In this document: piece by piece, positions 12,407 to 24,645 of the stretch | Layout of the letters: every line of letters starts with the position of its first letter | Numbering within the stretch: position 1 is the first letter of the stretch | Source: Paragordius varius | Lineage: Eukaryota > Nematomorpha | Length of the DNA: 64,000 nt | Reading direction: 5' to 3' | Assembly (NCBI GenBank): GCA_964247055.1 | Contig: OZ176050.1 | Span: 11,532,001-11,596,000, forward strand | Position numbers and translations under genes: made by a program | The notes under the pieces: generated by a model | The model's database searches: none | Seen by the model: only the letters and a program-made list of their open reading frames with translations | Told to the model about the DNA's origin: nothing

Positions 12407-14220
12407 TCTATATATTTATAAAAATGGAAATGCTGCCTTTGTTATCTGTTTCCCGAAAACCGGTGGACCCATTAAAATCCAAATGTCGAAAAAATATAAT
12501 CATTAATAATGTCTCTAGAAAGCTTCACCCTTTTTTGAATTAAGTCCACATTTCGGGCCCACCCCGTGTAAGAAACGGGTTTTTTCGAAAAAAGTCCACA
12601 AAAATCGTGGCTTTGGGACAATTTGCCGGAAAACGTGGACCATTTGATTTAACATATAATTTATTTTACTTATTTTTTGCGCCGAACATGCTGACTTTTT
12701 ATTTTTAGGCCTTCTTTTTTTCAAAAAAACTAATTTTTTTAATCTATTTTTAGCCCAAGTTTTGAGACCGTCAAAATTCAATAAGGATTCCTGGTATTTC
12801 CTGTTAAATGGAAAAAATTTTAGTCGTGCGTTTCTTTTTTATTGGCTACTGGGTAAGGAGATACCCCCTAAAAACTACCCTAACATATGCAAATAGCGTG
12901 CCTTTGGGGCCAATCAGAAAACCTATCAGGCCATATCGATAGGTGCTTAAAATATTACCCGTAACAAAACAAAAAATTAGGTCGTACGGTTTTTTTTATA
13001 TAGCCGTTATTTAGGCCCTTCACGCCCTGAAAATCGCGCCACCATAGAATGATTATTTAGTTTTGGGGCAATTTTTTCAAAAATAACATATGGAATCAAT
13101 CATGAGGTTTTCTCCGTAAAAAGGTAAAAATTTTAATCAAGCGCTTTATCAGCCTTTGGGTAGGGAACTAGCCGCCTTAAACTGCCCCGCAATATCGAAA
13201 TTGCGTTGTTTAGGATTTAATTTTCAGAAAACTTATCAGGCCACATAAATTTAATAAGGGCTTGAAATATTACCGTAAAATGGCATTGAAGTCGGTTAAC
13301 CGTTAATTAGGCCCTTTACTCCCTAAAATATGCGTTATCATTGAACTACTATTTAATTTTGAAGCCATTCTTCCAAAAACTATTAAGAACATAAGGAATG
13401 AATGATGATTCCAGATATTCCCCTATAAAAGTAAAATTTTTTGCGAACCTCTTTTTATATTAGCTGCTGGGTAAGGTGATACTCGCTTAAAACTGCCCCG
13501 TCATATCGAAATAGCGTGCCTTTGGAACTAAATTTTAGAAAACCCATCAGGTTATATGAATTTAATAGCTCTTAAAATATTATCCGTAACAAGGCTTAGG
13601 TCGTGCGGTTTCTTAAAATTGGCCGTTAATTAGGCCCTACAAGCCCTGAAAAACGCTCCACCATAGAATGATTAGTTTTGAGGCAATTTTTCCGAAAACT
13701 AATCATAAATGTAGAATCAATCATAAATCAAGGTATTCTCCGTAAAAAGGCAAAAATTCTAATCAAGGGCTTTTTTTGTATCAGCCTCTGGGTAGTGAGC
13801 TACCCGCCAACTGCGCCACCATATCGAAATTGCGTTCTTTACGATTTAATTCTCAGATATCAGGCCATATAAGTTTAATAAGGGCCTGAAATATTACCAG
13901 TAAAAAGGCAAAAATTAAAGTCCTGCGGTTTTTTAAAATAGCCGTTAATTAGTCCTTACCCCTGAAAAATGCGCTATTTTTTAACTATTTAGTTTTAAAG
14001 CCATTCTTTAAAAACTATTAAGAAATATGGAGTGAATGATGATTCCAGTCCCTTATAAAGCCAAAATTTTTTATCGAACGTCTTTCTTATATTGGCCTCT
14101 GGGTAAGGGGCTACCCGCGTAAAACTAGGTCACCACTACAGCACGCTTTTGGAGTCAACGGGAAACCTATGAGCCTATGTCAGTTCAATAAGGGCCGATA
14201 ATATTATTATTATAAATAAA
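12407..14220 (+). mobile_element. Helitron-like non-autonomous element, copy 1, with about five 310-bp tandem monomers
   Basis: The left end is TCTATATATTTATAAAAA preceded by A, shared with the copies at 47266 and 63519 (minus). A shared 5' leader (12424-12660) is followed by tandem monomers. The recurring phrase resembling GGGTAAGG..TACCCGC occurs near 12851, 13158, 13469, 13789 and 14098, giving a spacing of about 307-320 bp. Monomers alternate: types 1, 3 and 5 carry a variant of AGCGTGCCTTTGG, types 2 and 4 carry TTGCGTT then GATTTAATT. The right end is unclear and probably eroded. No protein is encoded. The Helitron assignment rests on the TC start, the insertion after A and the CTAG end of copy 3. 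Confidence 0.65.
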
Positions 14221-16534
14221 ATACTACTTAATTTAGGCAGAATTTTAATTGAAAATATTTTGTTTTTTCATATCAGATTAGTATCGAATTTTACAGTCAG
14301 GCGATTTCGCAAATTTTTAAAGGATAACTATTTTATGGTCTTTTTTAATTTACGACTATTTTTACTAAATACTGTAGTGCGCAAAAGTATGACACTTTGC
14401 CCGTATACCCTCTAATATCTTTATATTGTCAGGGGTGTAGCTTATATACCAGCGTTCATAAAAAATGGTGTGGTCCTATCAAATATTTCCATATTAATTG
14501 TAATCTAATTTCATCACTTTGCTTTCATTTCTTTGGCTATAGAACATAAATGATTGAATATTAGATCATAATAATCAAATATATTAAAAAATTAAATTTA
14601 AATTAATAACCTTAAACTTTTATCAATACAGTGTGCAGATTGATGGTTAAGGCATATTGTAAATAATAAAAATCCTATAGATTAGTGAAACAATATGTTT
14701 TGTTTAATGTATAACAAGTGACTATAATTGTATCTTTAGTTAAACGCTCTTATACGATGGCCCGAGTCGCAAAAATTATAATTCTATAAAAATAACGGAG
14801 ATTCGATTTTTCGTATAAATGCAATTACTTTGTTTTAGATTAGTTCAGCAAAGGGTTAAACGAGCGGCTGGCAATTTTGTGTAAAAATCCGATAACTATT
14901 ATAATGTATCCGACAGTAAATGCCAAATCAATTTGACACATATTAAAACAATTTAAAATAATTTATAATACCATAATAATTATTCATAACTCAAGCGTTG
15001 TGATTAGTAATATCGTTAAGTAGTATAACATATATTATATTTGTTTAAGTTTTAAATTATTAATTTATAGGAACATTAATTTAAATACTCTTATCTTTTT
15101 TTACCAATATCTAGTAATCCTTCCAGACAGATCTACGCCTCATAAAAACGTACACTATCGACTAAATATATATCTGGACAGGGTTATCTGAGACTTTTCA
15201 CTTTTCGAAGGTGCTCTTTATATAAAAGTCATTTATTGTGTCTGTCCTGTCTTAAGAACTCGTCAATGCATCCTTATGACCGGTTACCCAAAGAATCTTA
15301 CATACCCTAATAAACAATATAAACGATTATATTTTAAATAAAATATTTTATATTTCATTAAGGCATTACTATAAATAACAATATGCAAATGGAGACGATT
15401 CATCATTGAAATAAAAAAAAGCTAAATCGCCACCTATACATATTCATGAATGTTTTTACAGATTAATTACTATGTGGTTTGAAATACGGTTTTTCTAATG
15501 AGTAATTTTATAGAAAAATCGTCTTTATTTCTTGATTTGAAGACTTAACAACAACTTATTATGGAATTGCAAGTTAATAATTTATTTCAAAACCATCATT
15601 TTTTCTATAATATATATAATGAATAAACTGTAATATATGCCAATTATACATAGGAATATATGGTTTTGTTTAGCAATAATTAAGTGATTATTAATCGCCT
15701 ATTTAAAAAAATGATTTAAGTTTTATAACAAATAAATGTAAATTTCAAAAAGACGCGATATATTAATCTAAAATGGTCGTAACAAATAATTTTGAAAATC
15801 CACGGCATAATTAGCCACATTTTTATAACCGCTGGCCATAATTTTGCTAAAACCTTATTTTTAAGCGGTTAAATGAAGTAATACAAGTTACCAGAGGTGT
15901 CCAGTGTGTGTCCCTTTTTGTATTCGCGCGAATAAACATTATATAAAGATAAGATCTATAATTTTCAAAAATATTATTTTTACATTTCTTTAAAATTTAT
16001 CGATAATTTAACATTCGATATGCGCACTGGTTTTTTAAGTCTAAAAATGGGGGCTTTACTGACGATAGGACGCTTGTCAAATGGTGTATATTATCATAGA
16101 TTGTACTGGGTTATATAGCATTGCGTAATTACAGACAAATAGTTGTGTTCAACTATTTCCAGTATTTATATTACTGTGCCCTGATCACAAATCTCAAAAC
16201 AAGTCCCGATGTTAATATAATTGAAAAATATTAAATACTATCAGCCACCTTCTAAGTGCCTATAATAATTATTTTCATTTATAACTTAATATTTAATAAA
16301 TATTATATATGGCTTAGATATTAAAGAAGCCTCCAAAGTTTTTATCATAACATCGTTGGAAGTTTAATATTGGTCGTTTGCCGTTTTGTAAATATTATGT
16401 TACATCATAAATTTAATTAATTATTTAGACATTAATCAATAAAAATTTAATTTAAATAATAAATTTTACTGACAATTTAAATGTTTAGTCGTAAAATTTC
16501 ACCCAAAAGGAAATCACTATACAGAAGAATCAAA
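14221..16534. other. AT-rich stretch, no gene seen
   Basis: No open frame with family resemblance on either strand. Small GC-richer islands (near 14760-14880, 15120-15300 and 15890-15920) look like remnants of repeats and do not translate into anything I recognise. A segment near 16040-16200 shares pieces with 4387-4480. Confidence 0.4.
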
Positions 16535-17215
16535 GTCTTTAAATCTTTTGGCTGTTGGAAACGGAAAATGTAACCTGGGTTGTCTTAACTAAAAATGTAA
16601 CTTGTCCCTAAAATTTCGGACACGGTACAGAAAGTGTGCAAATGGAACCGCAACCGGGTTAATTCCCTAAATTTAACGTTTTGGAACCGGTTCTTTGTTG
16701 AAACCGGCTTAATTGTGGTTCCAGACTTTTCATGCATTTTTATTATAAACCAAAATATCAACAACTTGAATTTGTCATAGTTTCCCTTTCCCTATGAGAC
16801 CCAATTTATATTTTATGGTTTTTTCACCAGACGTTTATTTTATTAATTAATAAGATAAATGTTTCTAATATATAAATAAAAAAGGTTACGTAATAATATG
16901 TCTGTGGTTTTTAGTTAATGGTAGATAATTATTAAAAAATTGTCAGCATTGTTATTTCATCCCAATCGGATAAGAGAATATAATTATCATATAAACAATA
17001 TTTGATGGTCATTGGATTGACCGGAAAAATGTTAGTACACAATTAAATTTAATAATTTAGACATATTTTATTTTATAAATATATAAACATATAGAAACCA
17101 TTTATTTTGGACTGAACTGGAACCGAGTTGGTTTTAACTCACAGAAACCGGTTCCTGGTAAAATCTCAAGAACCGGGTTCCGGATTCATGTGGTTATCAG
17201 AGCTCTCCTTTAAAA
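16535..17215. repeat. Degenerate repeat rich in GAACCGG motifs
   Basis: The outer parts (about 16620-16720 and 17110-17190) carry repeated, partly inverted AACCGG and GGTTCC words while the middle is AT-rich. This is the pattern of subterminal repeats of a decayed DNA transposon. Exact ends and target duplication are not clear. Confidence 0.4.
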
Positions 17216-17529
17216 TATCACCCCTCGTAAAAATTTTAATTATACATTTCCTTAATTATAAGGTTACTTTCGCAAAAAATTATGATAATCTTCAGTGACT
17301 TTACCCAAAATTTTAATATTTGTACAAGTTTCAATTACATTTATTTGAAAATTATTATAGCCTACAGACAGTGCCCGAAATCGGGATCATAAAAATATTG
17401 ATACTTATTTTTACAAAAAATATTATAGGATTCTCTCTGTGCTTCTGCTTTTCCGGCTTATCAGTCATTTTACTAAATAATGGCACATTTGCAGCATATG
17501 GAAAATTAATTTTTGATTAGATCCTAAAT

Positions 17530-20500
17530 CAGTGATACTCAAACCGCTGCCCGCGGGCCGCATGCGGCCCTAAGAGTGCTTTAAAATTTCCCTATGACCA
17601 TATTGAACTTATGTTATTTTTTTAACACAAACGAATTTTCAATTATTTTAATATTAATTTATTTTCTTTGGATTTGAATTTTGGTAGTTTTTATTTTTTA
17701 CCCAATTCGAAGTTTAGAAAAATTTCCTTACATTTCAAAATTTTGGCACACGTTGTTTCTGTATTCTATTTCTTCTCTATTTTGAAATTTTTACTGCATT
17801 CCTTTTTTTTATAAGCAAGCCTTTCACCCAAACTTGCATATACATATTCTATTTAATGCTATCCTGCATCATTTTTTATAACTCATACCCATAAAATATT
17901 TTTCAAATAAACATCATTAAATTTCAACTTGTTTTTTTACAGTGTAATTCAAATTATATTCCTATTTTTGGAAAAAATTTACATAATATTTAAACATGAA
18001 TTCAAAGGATGACATCTAATGCTAAAAAACGTAAATTATCCGATGAAAATCGCCCTTTAAAAAAGAATGGGAAGAAAAATTTGTCGTTTAAAATAAAAAT
18101 GTTGTTACCTGCCTTATATGTAAGGACAACATAAAAAAATACAATATTGAAAGAATTTTACAATCCATTTTTCCCTAAAATACCAGAAAATTACGAGGAA
18201 AAACGAAAAATCTAAAAAGATTAAGGAAACCAGAAAGGAAAATCTATTATGTCCATAGCTTTCTCCCAGGAAAAAGTTGTATAATTAGCTTCATATGAAA
18301 TTTGTTATATTTTAGAAGAAAATATGAAACCGTTTACTGATTTTCCAACTAAAAGAATGTCTAATAAATGGTTCCACTTTTTTATTTGATAAATTCCGAT
18401 CAAATCATGAGGAAAATAAAAAAACTGCAACTTTCTGCAACATGTGCTCGACGCATTGAGATATGTCTAAATATAATTTTAACAATACATTATTGGCTTT
18501 TAAAAACGGCAAATTTAATAATGCTATTAATTTTAGTACTGATATTAGTACAACACCTCAATGTGCGCTCTTCGTAAGATTTACGACAACATAATCAACG
18601 ATAAATATTTAAAATTTTTACCAATGAATAATACCACTAGGAAGTGATTTTCTCGAAATAATTAGCACTTTTTCGATAATAATGGTATATCTAGGGTTGG
18701 GCTGACCAAGTCATGACCAGGTCAGTGACTATTTATTTTTTGACCATGGTCATTTCAGCTGATTTTGAAAAATTGCTGGTAATTTTTTTTGGAAGAAAAA
18801 TAGTAAGTAATATATTTTAAAAAAAATATATAAATATTTAAATTTGCTTATTTAAATTTAAAATGTTAAACATGTATCCTTAATACATTAGCATTTAAGC
18901 ATATCCAGTTATTTTGAAAAAGAAAACAATCCAACTTTTTATAAAATATTCAATTATTCCATATATGTAAACTAATAAAATGAAAAAACATATTATAATT
19001 GGAAGTTTCAATGATCAAAGAAAGTGTAAAATAAACAGGAAAAATTTTATTTGAAATATCCAGTATTAAAAGCGAGGTATTTGAAAATTCAGAAGTAATT
19101 TCATAATCCAATATCGCATGGTATTTACTTAGGTAAAGTGGTCATGAGACCATGGTCTGACCACGGTCTGACCGGACTTTTTTGAAAAAGCAGTCAAATG
19201 CACAACCCTAGGTATATCTGTGAAAAATTGGTTTCGATCTACACAGATGGCTCTCCCTCTATTGAAATAAACAAAGGATTTATTCCTCTTTTGAAAAACA
19301 TATATAATTTACAAAATATTTTATCCTTTCACTGCTTTATTCATCAAACTCGGTTTCGCGTCTAAAAGATTAATCATTAAATTTAGTAATTAACACGGTT
19401 ATGGATATAGTTAACCACATCCGTGGCAGAAAATTTAACCGCCGTAAATCTAAAAACCTTCTGAAAGATATTTACAGTGAGTTTGATGATATTCTTTTGT
19501 AGACAGCTGTATGATGGCTAAGCCCTATCAAAGCATTAAATATTTTTGTTTTAAGACATGAAATTGTATAATTTTAAGATAACAAAAGGTTTGAATAAAA
19601 AATTAATACTGTGAAATGGTGGGTTTTCTTAGCCTACCTCTGCGACATTAGTTATAATTAGTATTTTTAATACAAGTCTTCAAGGGAGCAAACTAATAAC
19701 CCAATTTGCTAATCAAATATTACTTTTAAAGAAAAATTAATACTATTATATAAAGAGATATCATAAATAAAACACTCCTATATTTTACAACACTTATAAC
19801 GATTCACATAGAAAATATGGAATTTACCGCGGAGATAAATTTAATAACAGACATCATTTAACATTTTTATTTAATGAGATGAAATTCAGATTTTATGATT
19901 TAAGAAATATTGAAAATTACTTAAAACTCGTTGAAAATCCATGGCACATGGATATATCCAATATCAAGCAACTTGAGCATTTCGGTTTTGATCAGGCACA
20001 TATCATTAAAGAATTCGTAGATTTTAAAAAGGATTCCGATTTGGAGGTTATATTCAATTAGAATCGTATAGAGAAAGATTATACAGTTTTGGCAAGATGT
20101 GCTAAATAAATATGAAATATAAAAAATGTGCTCAAGTTATCCTAACTGTTTTTCCCTCAACTTACACGCGTATGACGATATTCAAAAATGAAGTATGTTA
20201 AGAATACATACAGATATCGCTTAACCGATGATTATTTGGACGACGTAATAAGATTGGCCTGTCAGGAGGCGAAACCAAATTTGTCAAAAATTATTGGTTA
20301 ATATAAAAACAAATGTTGTAAAATAGTTTAATTTCTTAAACTAAATAATGAAAAACGAGTTTTTGCTAGATTTGCATGCGATCCGCAAAAATTTATTGCG
20401 CTATTTTAGAGTATAAATATGTGCATATATGTGAAATCACTATGGAATATTTGCAATTATAAGGTTTATGGCCCTTGAAAAAAATATATATTTAATCTGG

Positions 20501-20530
20501 CCCGTCAAATTTTTTTGGTGAGTAACACTG
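17530..20530 (+). mobile_element. hAT DNA transposon, copy 2, with nested insertions
   Basis: It begins CAGTGATACTCAAACC and ends AGTAACACTG, flanked by a perfect 8-bp target duplication tcctaaat (17522-17529 and 20531-20538). It aligns along its length with the copy at 7708-9859, so both derive from one family. The transposase is decayed but pieces are clearer here: KKEWEEKF then VVTCLICKDNIKKYNIER near 18066-18150, which looks like the first half of a BED zinc finger, and the frame at 19879-20061 near the C-terminus. It is longer than copy 1 (3,001 versus 2,152 bp) because of a nested hAT MITE (18692-19210) and another extra segment near 19537-19768. Confidence 0.9.
18692..19210. mobile_element. 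Nested hAT-type MITE
   Basis: The ends are TAGGGTTGGGC and GCACAACCCTA, inverted relative to each other. The 8-bp duplication ggtatatc flanks it (18684-18691 and 19211-19218). It interrupts the second hAT copy exactly where the first copy is continuous. The inner parts carry repeated TGACCA/TGGTCA words. No coding capacity; 519 bp. Confidence 0.85.
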
Positions 20531-20664
20531 TCCTAAATGGTCGCGCCAAATCATTATATTGTTAAAATGACGACAAAAATACAATATGTTTTCAGAATTT
20601 GGCTAAATTTATAATAGAATCTACATATTTCAAAAATAACGTTTATATTTTCAATTTATTTTTA

Positions 20665-21095
20665 CTACTTGGATACAACACATTCATTTCAGTCATCCAA
20701 TTCAAATTGGGGTCTTTCGGGTTCTCAGGCGTATTTATAATAAAATATTTGTTATATATGAAACAAATCTAAGCCAATGCAAAATTTTGCACTTTAATTA
20801 TTACCTAAATATAATAAGATTTATTTAAAAAACTTGATATTACATATTTTATTGATAAAGCTCAAGAAAATTAAGTCAACATGACATGTGGGACCCTAAA
20901 TATAAAAATGCAACATATACCACTTTTTCTGCCGATGTCAATGTTAGTTGTTATTTAAATAAAAATCCTTTTTAGGGTCAGATCAAAACAAGATTGGTTG
21001 ATAAAAATTGAAATATAAATTGTAACTAAATTTTATTTAGATTTTTTGGCTTTATTATATATTTTTTATTGGAATAAAAGGAAAAAATTAATTGT
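20665..21095. mobile_element. Degenerate relative of the piggyBac-like MITE
   Basis: The start (ACTTGGATACAACACATTC) and internal stretches (AATTTTGCACTTTAATTA, CATGACATGTG, and the segment near 21025-21070) match the MITE at 11823-12393 in order. The TTAA sites and right end are eroded, so the right limit is approximate. Confidence 0.5.
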
Positions 21096-21654
21096 TACTA
21101 TATCTTTTATCAGTTATGGAACCGTAAAATAAAAAAATGATTGGTGATAAGAATTTATTACATAGCAAATTGCGACATTAAAAATATTATATTTGAAATT
21201 ATGGATGCTAATGTGGGATTTTTGTACCCAAAGTATTTTGAGGCTTACATATATTTTTAATATAAAAGTAGGAAATTTTATACCTGCGATGCTGCTAAAG
21301 ATACCTATCAGTTCAAAATTTTAATGATGTTTTCCAAAATATTTTGTCAAAAAAATCAAATAATTTTATTGAAAAAAATTCCAATGATATTTTTTATAAA
21401 AGTATGCTTAAAATATTAAAGGAATTTTAGATAATAACGATCTTGATATTAGAAACTCAAATTTTTCCCGCACCCTATCGGATCCTTTACATTTGTTATG
21501 CAGACGAACAAATTCATTCCAATTTAATTTGTTATTAGCTATTAAATATTTACACTATATTCTCCCATATATTTTTAACATCTGACTAAATTTACATCTG
21601 TTTTGTGGATAATAAAAATCAAGGTAATTTTACCTTTACTATGAAAACGTGAAA
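21096..21654. promoter_or_regulatory. 5' flank of the Ig/DB/FN3 gene
   Basis: AT-rich sequence of about 560 bp before the receptor-like gene, presumably including its promoter and 5' UTR. No TATA box, initiator or trans-splice acceptor can be singled out with confidence. Confidence 0.3.
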
Positions 21655-23365
21655 ATGCATTATTTAATATATGGTATATTTTTGGCCATATATTATGTAA
21701 ACGCCCAAGAATCTTACGTACCCGAAATGTTTGGGTATGTTGGAGATCCCTACATCCTTGTCTGTAATATCGCTATGGAGAAATTTGATAATTCTACGGT
21801 AAGAATTTTTTTATCCTATATTATAGTCATATTGGACTTTCAATGACACAAACATTCCATTCAACTCCACAAAATATGGATTGGAGTTTGAAGAAAGTAT
21901 ATTCACTAAAACTATTCTGTTGAATTTTTTTATATTTTCTAGATATTGTATTGTATTGCAAAATATTATTATATTATTGTAAAAATAGTCGCATAAACAT
22001 AATTATTAGTTGATTATATTAAAACCAAAAACTCTAACCCGACCTGTTTTTTAATTTTTTTGTTTGAATATTTCAATTTAAGATAGTTTCATAAATTATT
22101 TTTTGAATTACTTTGTTTAGGACCTTTCTTCTCTAAAATTTTACAAATGTTTGGATTTTTACTGGAAATAAAAAATCTCACAAAATCCGATTCTGGTACA
22201 TACACTTGCTTTCATGCCAACAAAACTATAACATCCACAAAACTAACTGTAAATGGTATGTTATTTTATCAAATTAAATTTTAAGATTCAGTTTTTTTTT
22301 AAAAAGTTTTTAGGTCTTTTTAAGGATCATTTGACAAAATACGTTTCTAAATTGGCTATTATATGTGTACACAGGAAAAAGATTATTAATATTTTTTGCA
22401 CTTATGTGCTATATCAAATTATATGTTCCGATATTTAAAACCTTATATGCTACATTTTTATACATATATAACCTGTATTTTATAGCATAATAAAATTTTT
22501 GAAAGCATATAAAATAATTTTTTATTCTTAATTTTATTCCCTAATTACTGACTTAGGTGTGTAAAATTTGTATGTAAATATAATTTTGTTGTTTTTAAAT
22601 AATGCATTTATCACCTTATCTTTGTGACATGAACCTTTATTCAGAAAATGTTAAAAACAATATAAAAAATAAGCAACATCATTGTAGAAAATTAGGAGTT
22701 TCCAAAGAAAATTACTATTTGATATTACAAAAATATTGTTATATATCTTATAAATTTTAGTGTTTATAGATATAAATAATATAAACACCGGTAAAAATTT
22801 TAATTCTTGCAATATAAGATTTGCAAATACTATGTATGGCCGTTTTAATTGTAAAATGTATTTAATTTGTGTGTAGCTTTAGAAATTATATTTGAGATTA
22901 GATGTAATCCAGTTAATATTAATTGATATTATTATTATTTTGCATTCCTTATACATTTTGAAAAACAAATGTGATTATAAATTGTTTATAGAATCTACAA
23001 AAGTAATTTTTAACCAATTGGTCATTATATTTAAAAAAGATTTAATTCGGGGGATATAATAAGTATTTACCTTTTTAGCTAATAGTTTGAAAAAAAGTGT
23101 TAAAAAGTTGGTAAAATATTTTATTGACAAATTTTACACATAATTTAAATATTTTATAATTTTATGACATCTCGCATAAGAATTCATTTTTTAGATAAAT
23201 CAATATTCAATACATCCGATTTCTCTTATGATGTACCTACGTCTAAACCTGTGACCAATGATAATTTCGCTATAACTCACACAATAAATATAAATGTTAC
23301 CGGTAACATTATAATTTTAAATAATATCCTTAAATTTGTAATATTTGTAGGTATTAAGGTTTTTT

Positions 23366-23398
<33 letters not shown>

Positions 23399-24600
23399 TA
23401 AAAATAATCGTACAATATAAACATGATAATCTAAGTCGGACTATTGTAAAATTATTAATTCTTTCTATTCGTTTTCATTATAATCGTTTTACTTTTATCT
23501 TAAAAAGTTTTAGTTTTTTGGGGGAAAATATGTAATACATTTCATTTTATCTATATATTAGACTGTTGCGGAAATCAATCAGTTCCTGTTGAATGTCATG
23601 ACCCCTGTTTGGGTAAAATGGGCATTCCAGATCACTGTTTAGACCACAAAGATAAAATTGATGCTTGCATTATTAGTATATTTTTTTTGATAAAACATTC
23701 TTACATGAATTTATTAATTGATTTTGAAACAACTTTATTGAGTTAAAGGAGCAAATATGCTGTTTTTGAAAATGATATTTTACATGAATTAAAAATTTAT
23801 ATTAGAGTGTTTAGCCTTATACTTTTTTATGTAGTAAATTGAATTTGTAGTTTTATAAAACTCGAATGTAATACATAAATCTTCACACAATTTTCACATT
23901 TTTTATCAATAATAGCTATGTGATTTATATTCAATAAAGCATAATGGTCTTTGAAAAAGCACAAATCATTATGTATGAGATTTCAAGGTTAATAATTTTT
24001 TGAAACACACTTAACATTGGATAACCATTATATTCCAATTTGAGATATAATGATGTTAAATGTATTATAGGATTTAAAATATTAAAATGAATTAAATAAT
24101 GTCATAACTTAATTCGAAAATAATTGGAAAACATTTTTATAGTCTTAAATTACATAAGGATTATTTTGAATATTATTTTAAGAATGGATTTAAAAAATAT
24201 TACATACATATACTTTTCAAATCTCGAAAATTGTAATATAATTATTGATGTTGGGATTAGTAAATCCTATTTTTGTTTTTATCAATATTGATTTTGGATA
24301 TGTTTGAGGTTTAATAATTTAATATGTTATCATATAATTTTAATAAATATTCTAGAAATTAATATATGGTTAAGGACCTTTCAGACTTTTTATGGTCTTA
24401 TTCCCATTTTGGCGATTTTTAAAACTAAAAATAAGAAATTTTTTCAAAACACTCTTTACACTTTGATTTTATTGATTTATTTTGAATAGACACCACTACA
24501 TACGTAATATATTTTGTTAATGGTTGCCGCATTTTCCCCCTTTAAATATGCTGCTTTTATATCTATATCTAGAAAATAATTAAAAAATCTATCGCTAAGT

Positions 24601-24645
<45 letters not shown>

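Noticed and set aside
12515-12781. 88-codon minus-strand frame
   Set aside because: It lies in the 5' leader of the Helitron-like copy 1; the corresponding region of copies 2 and 3 does not keep the frame.
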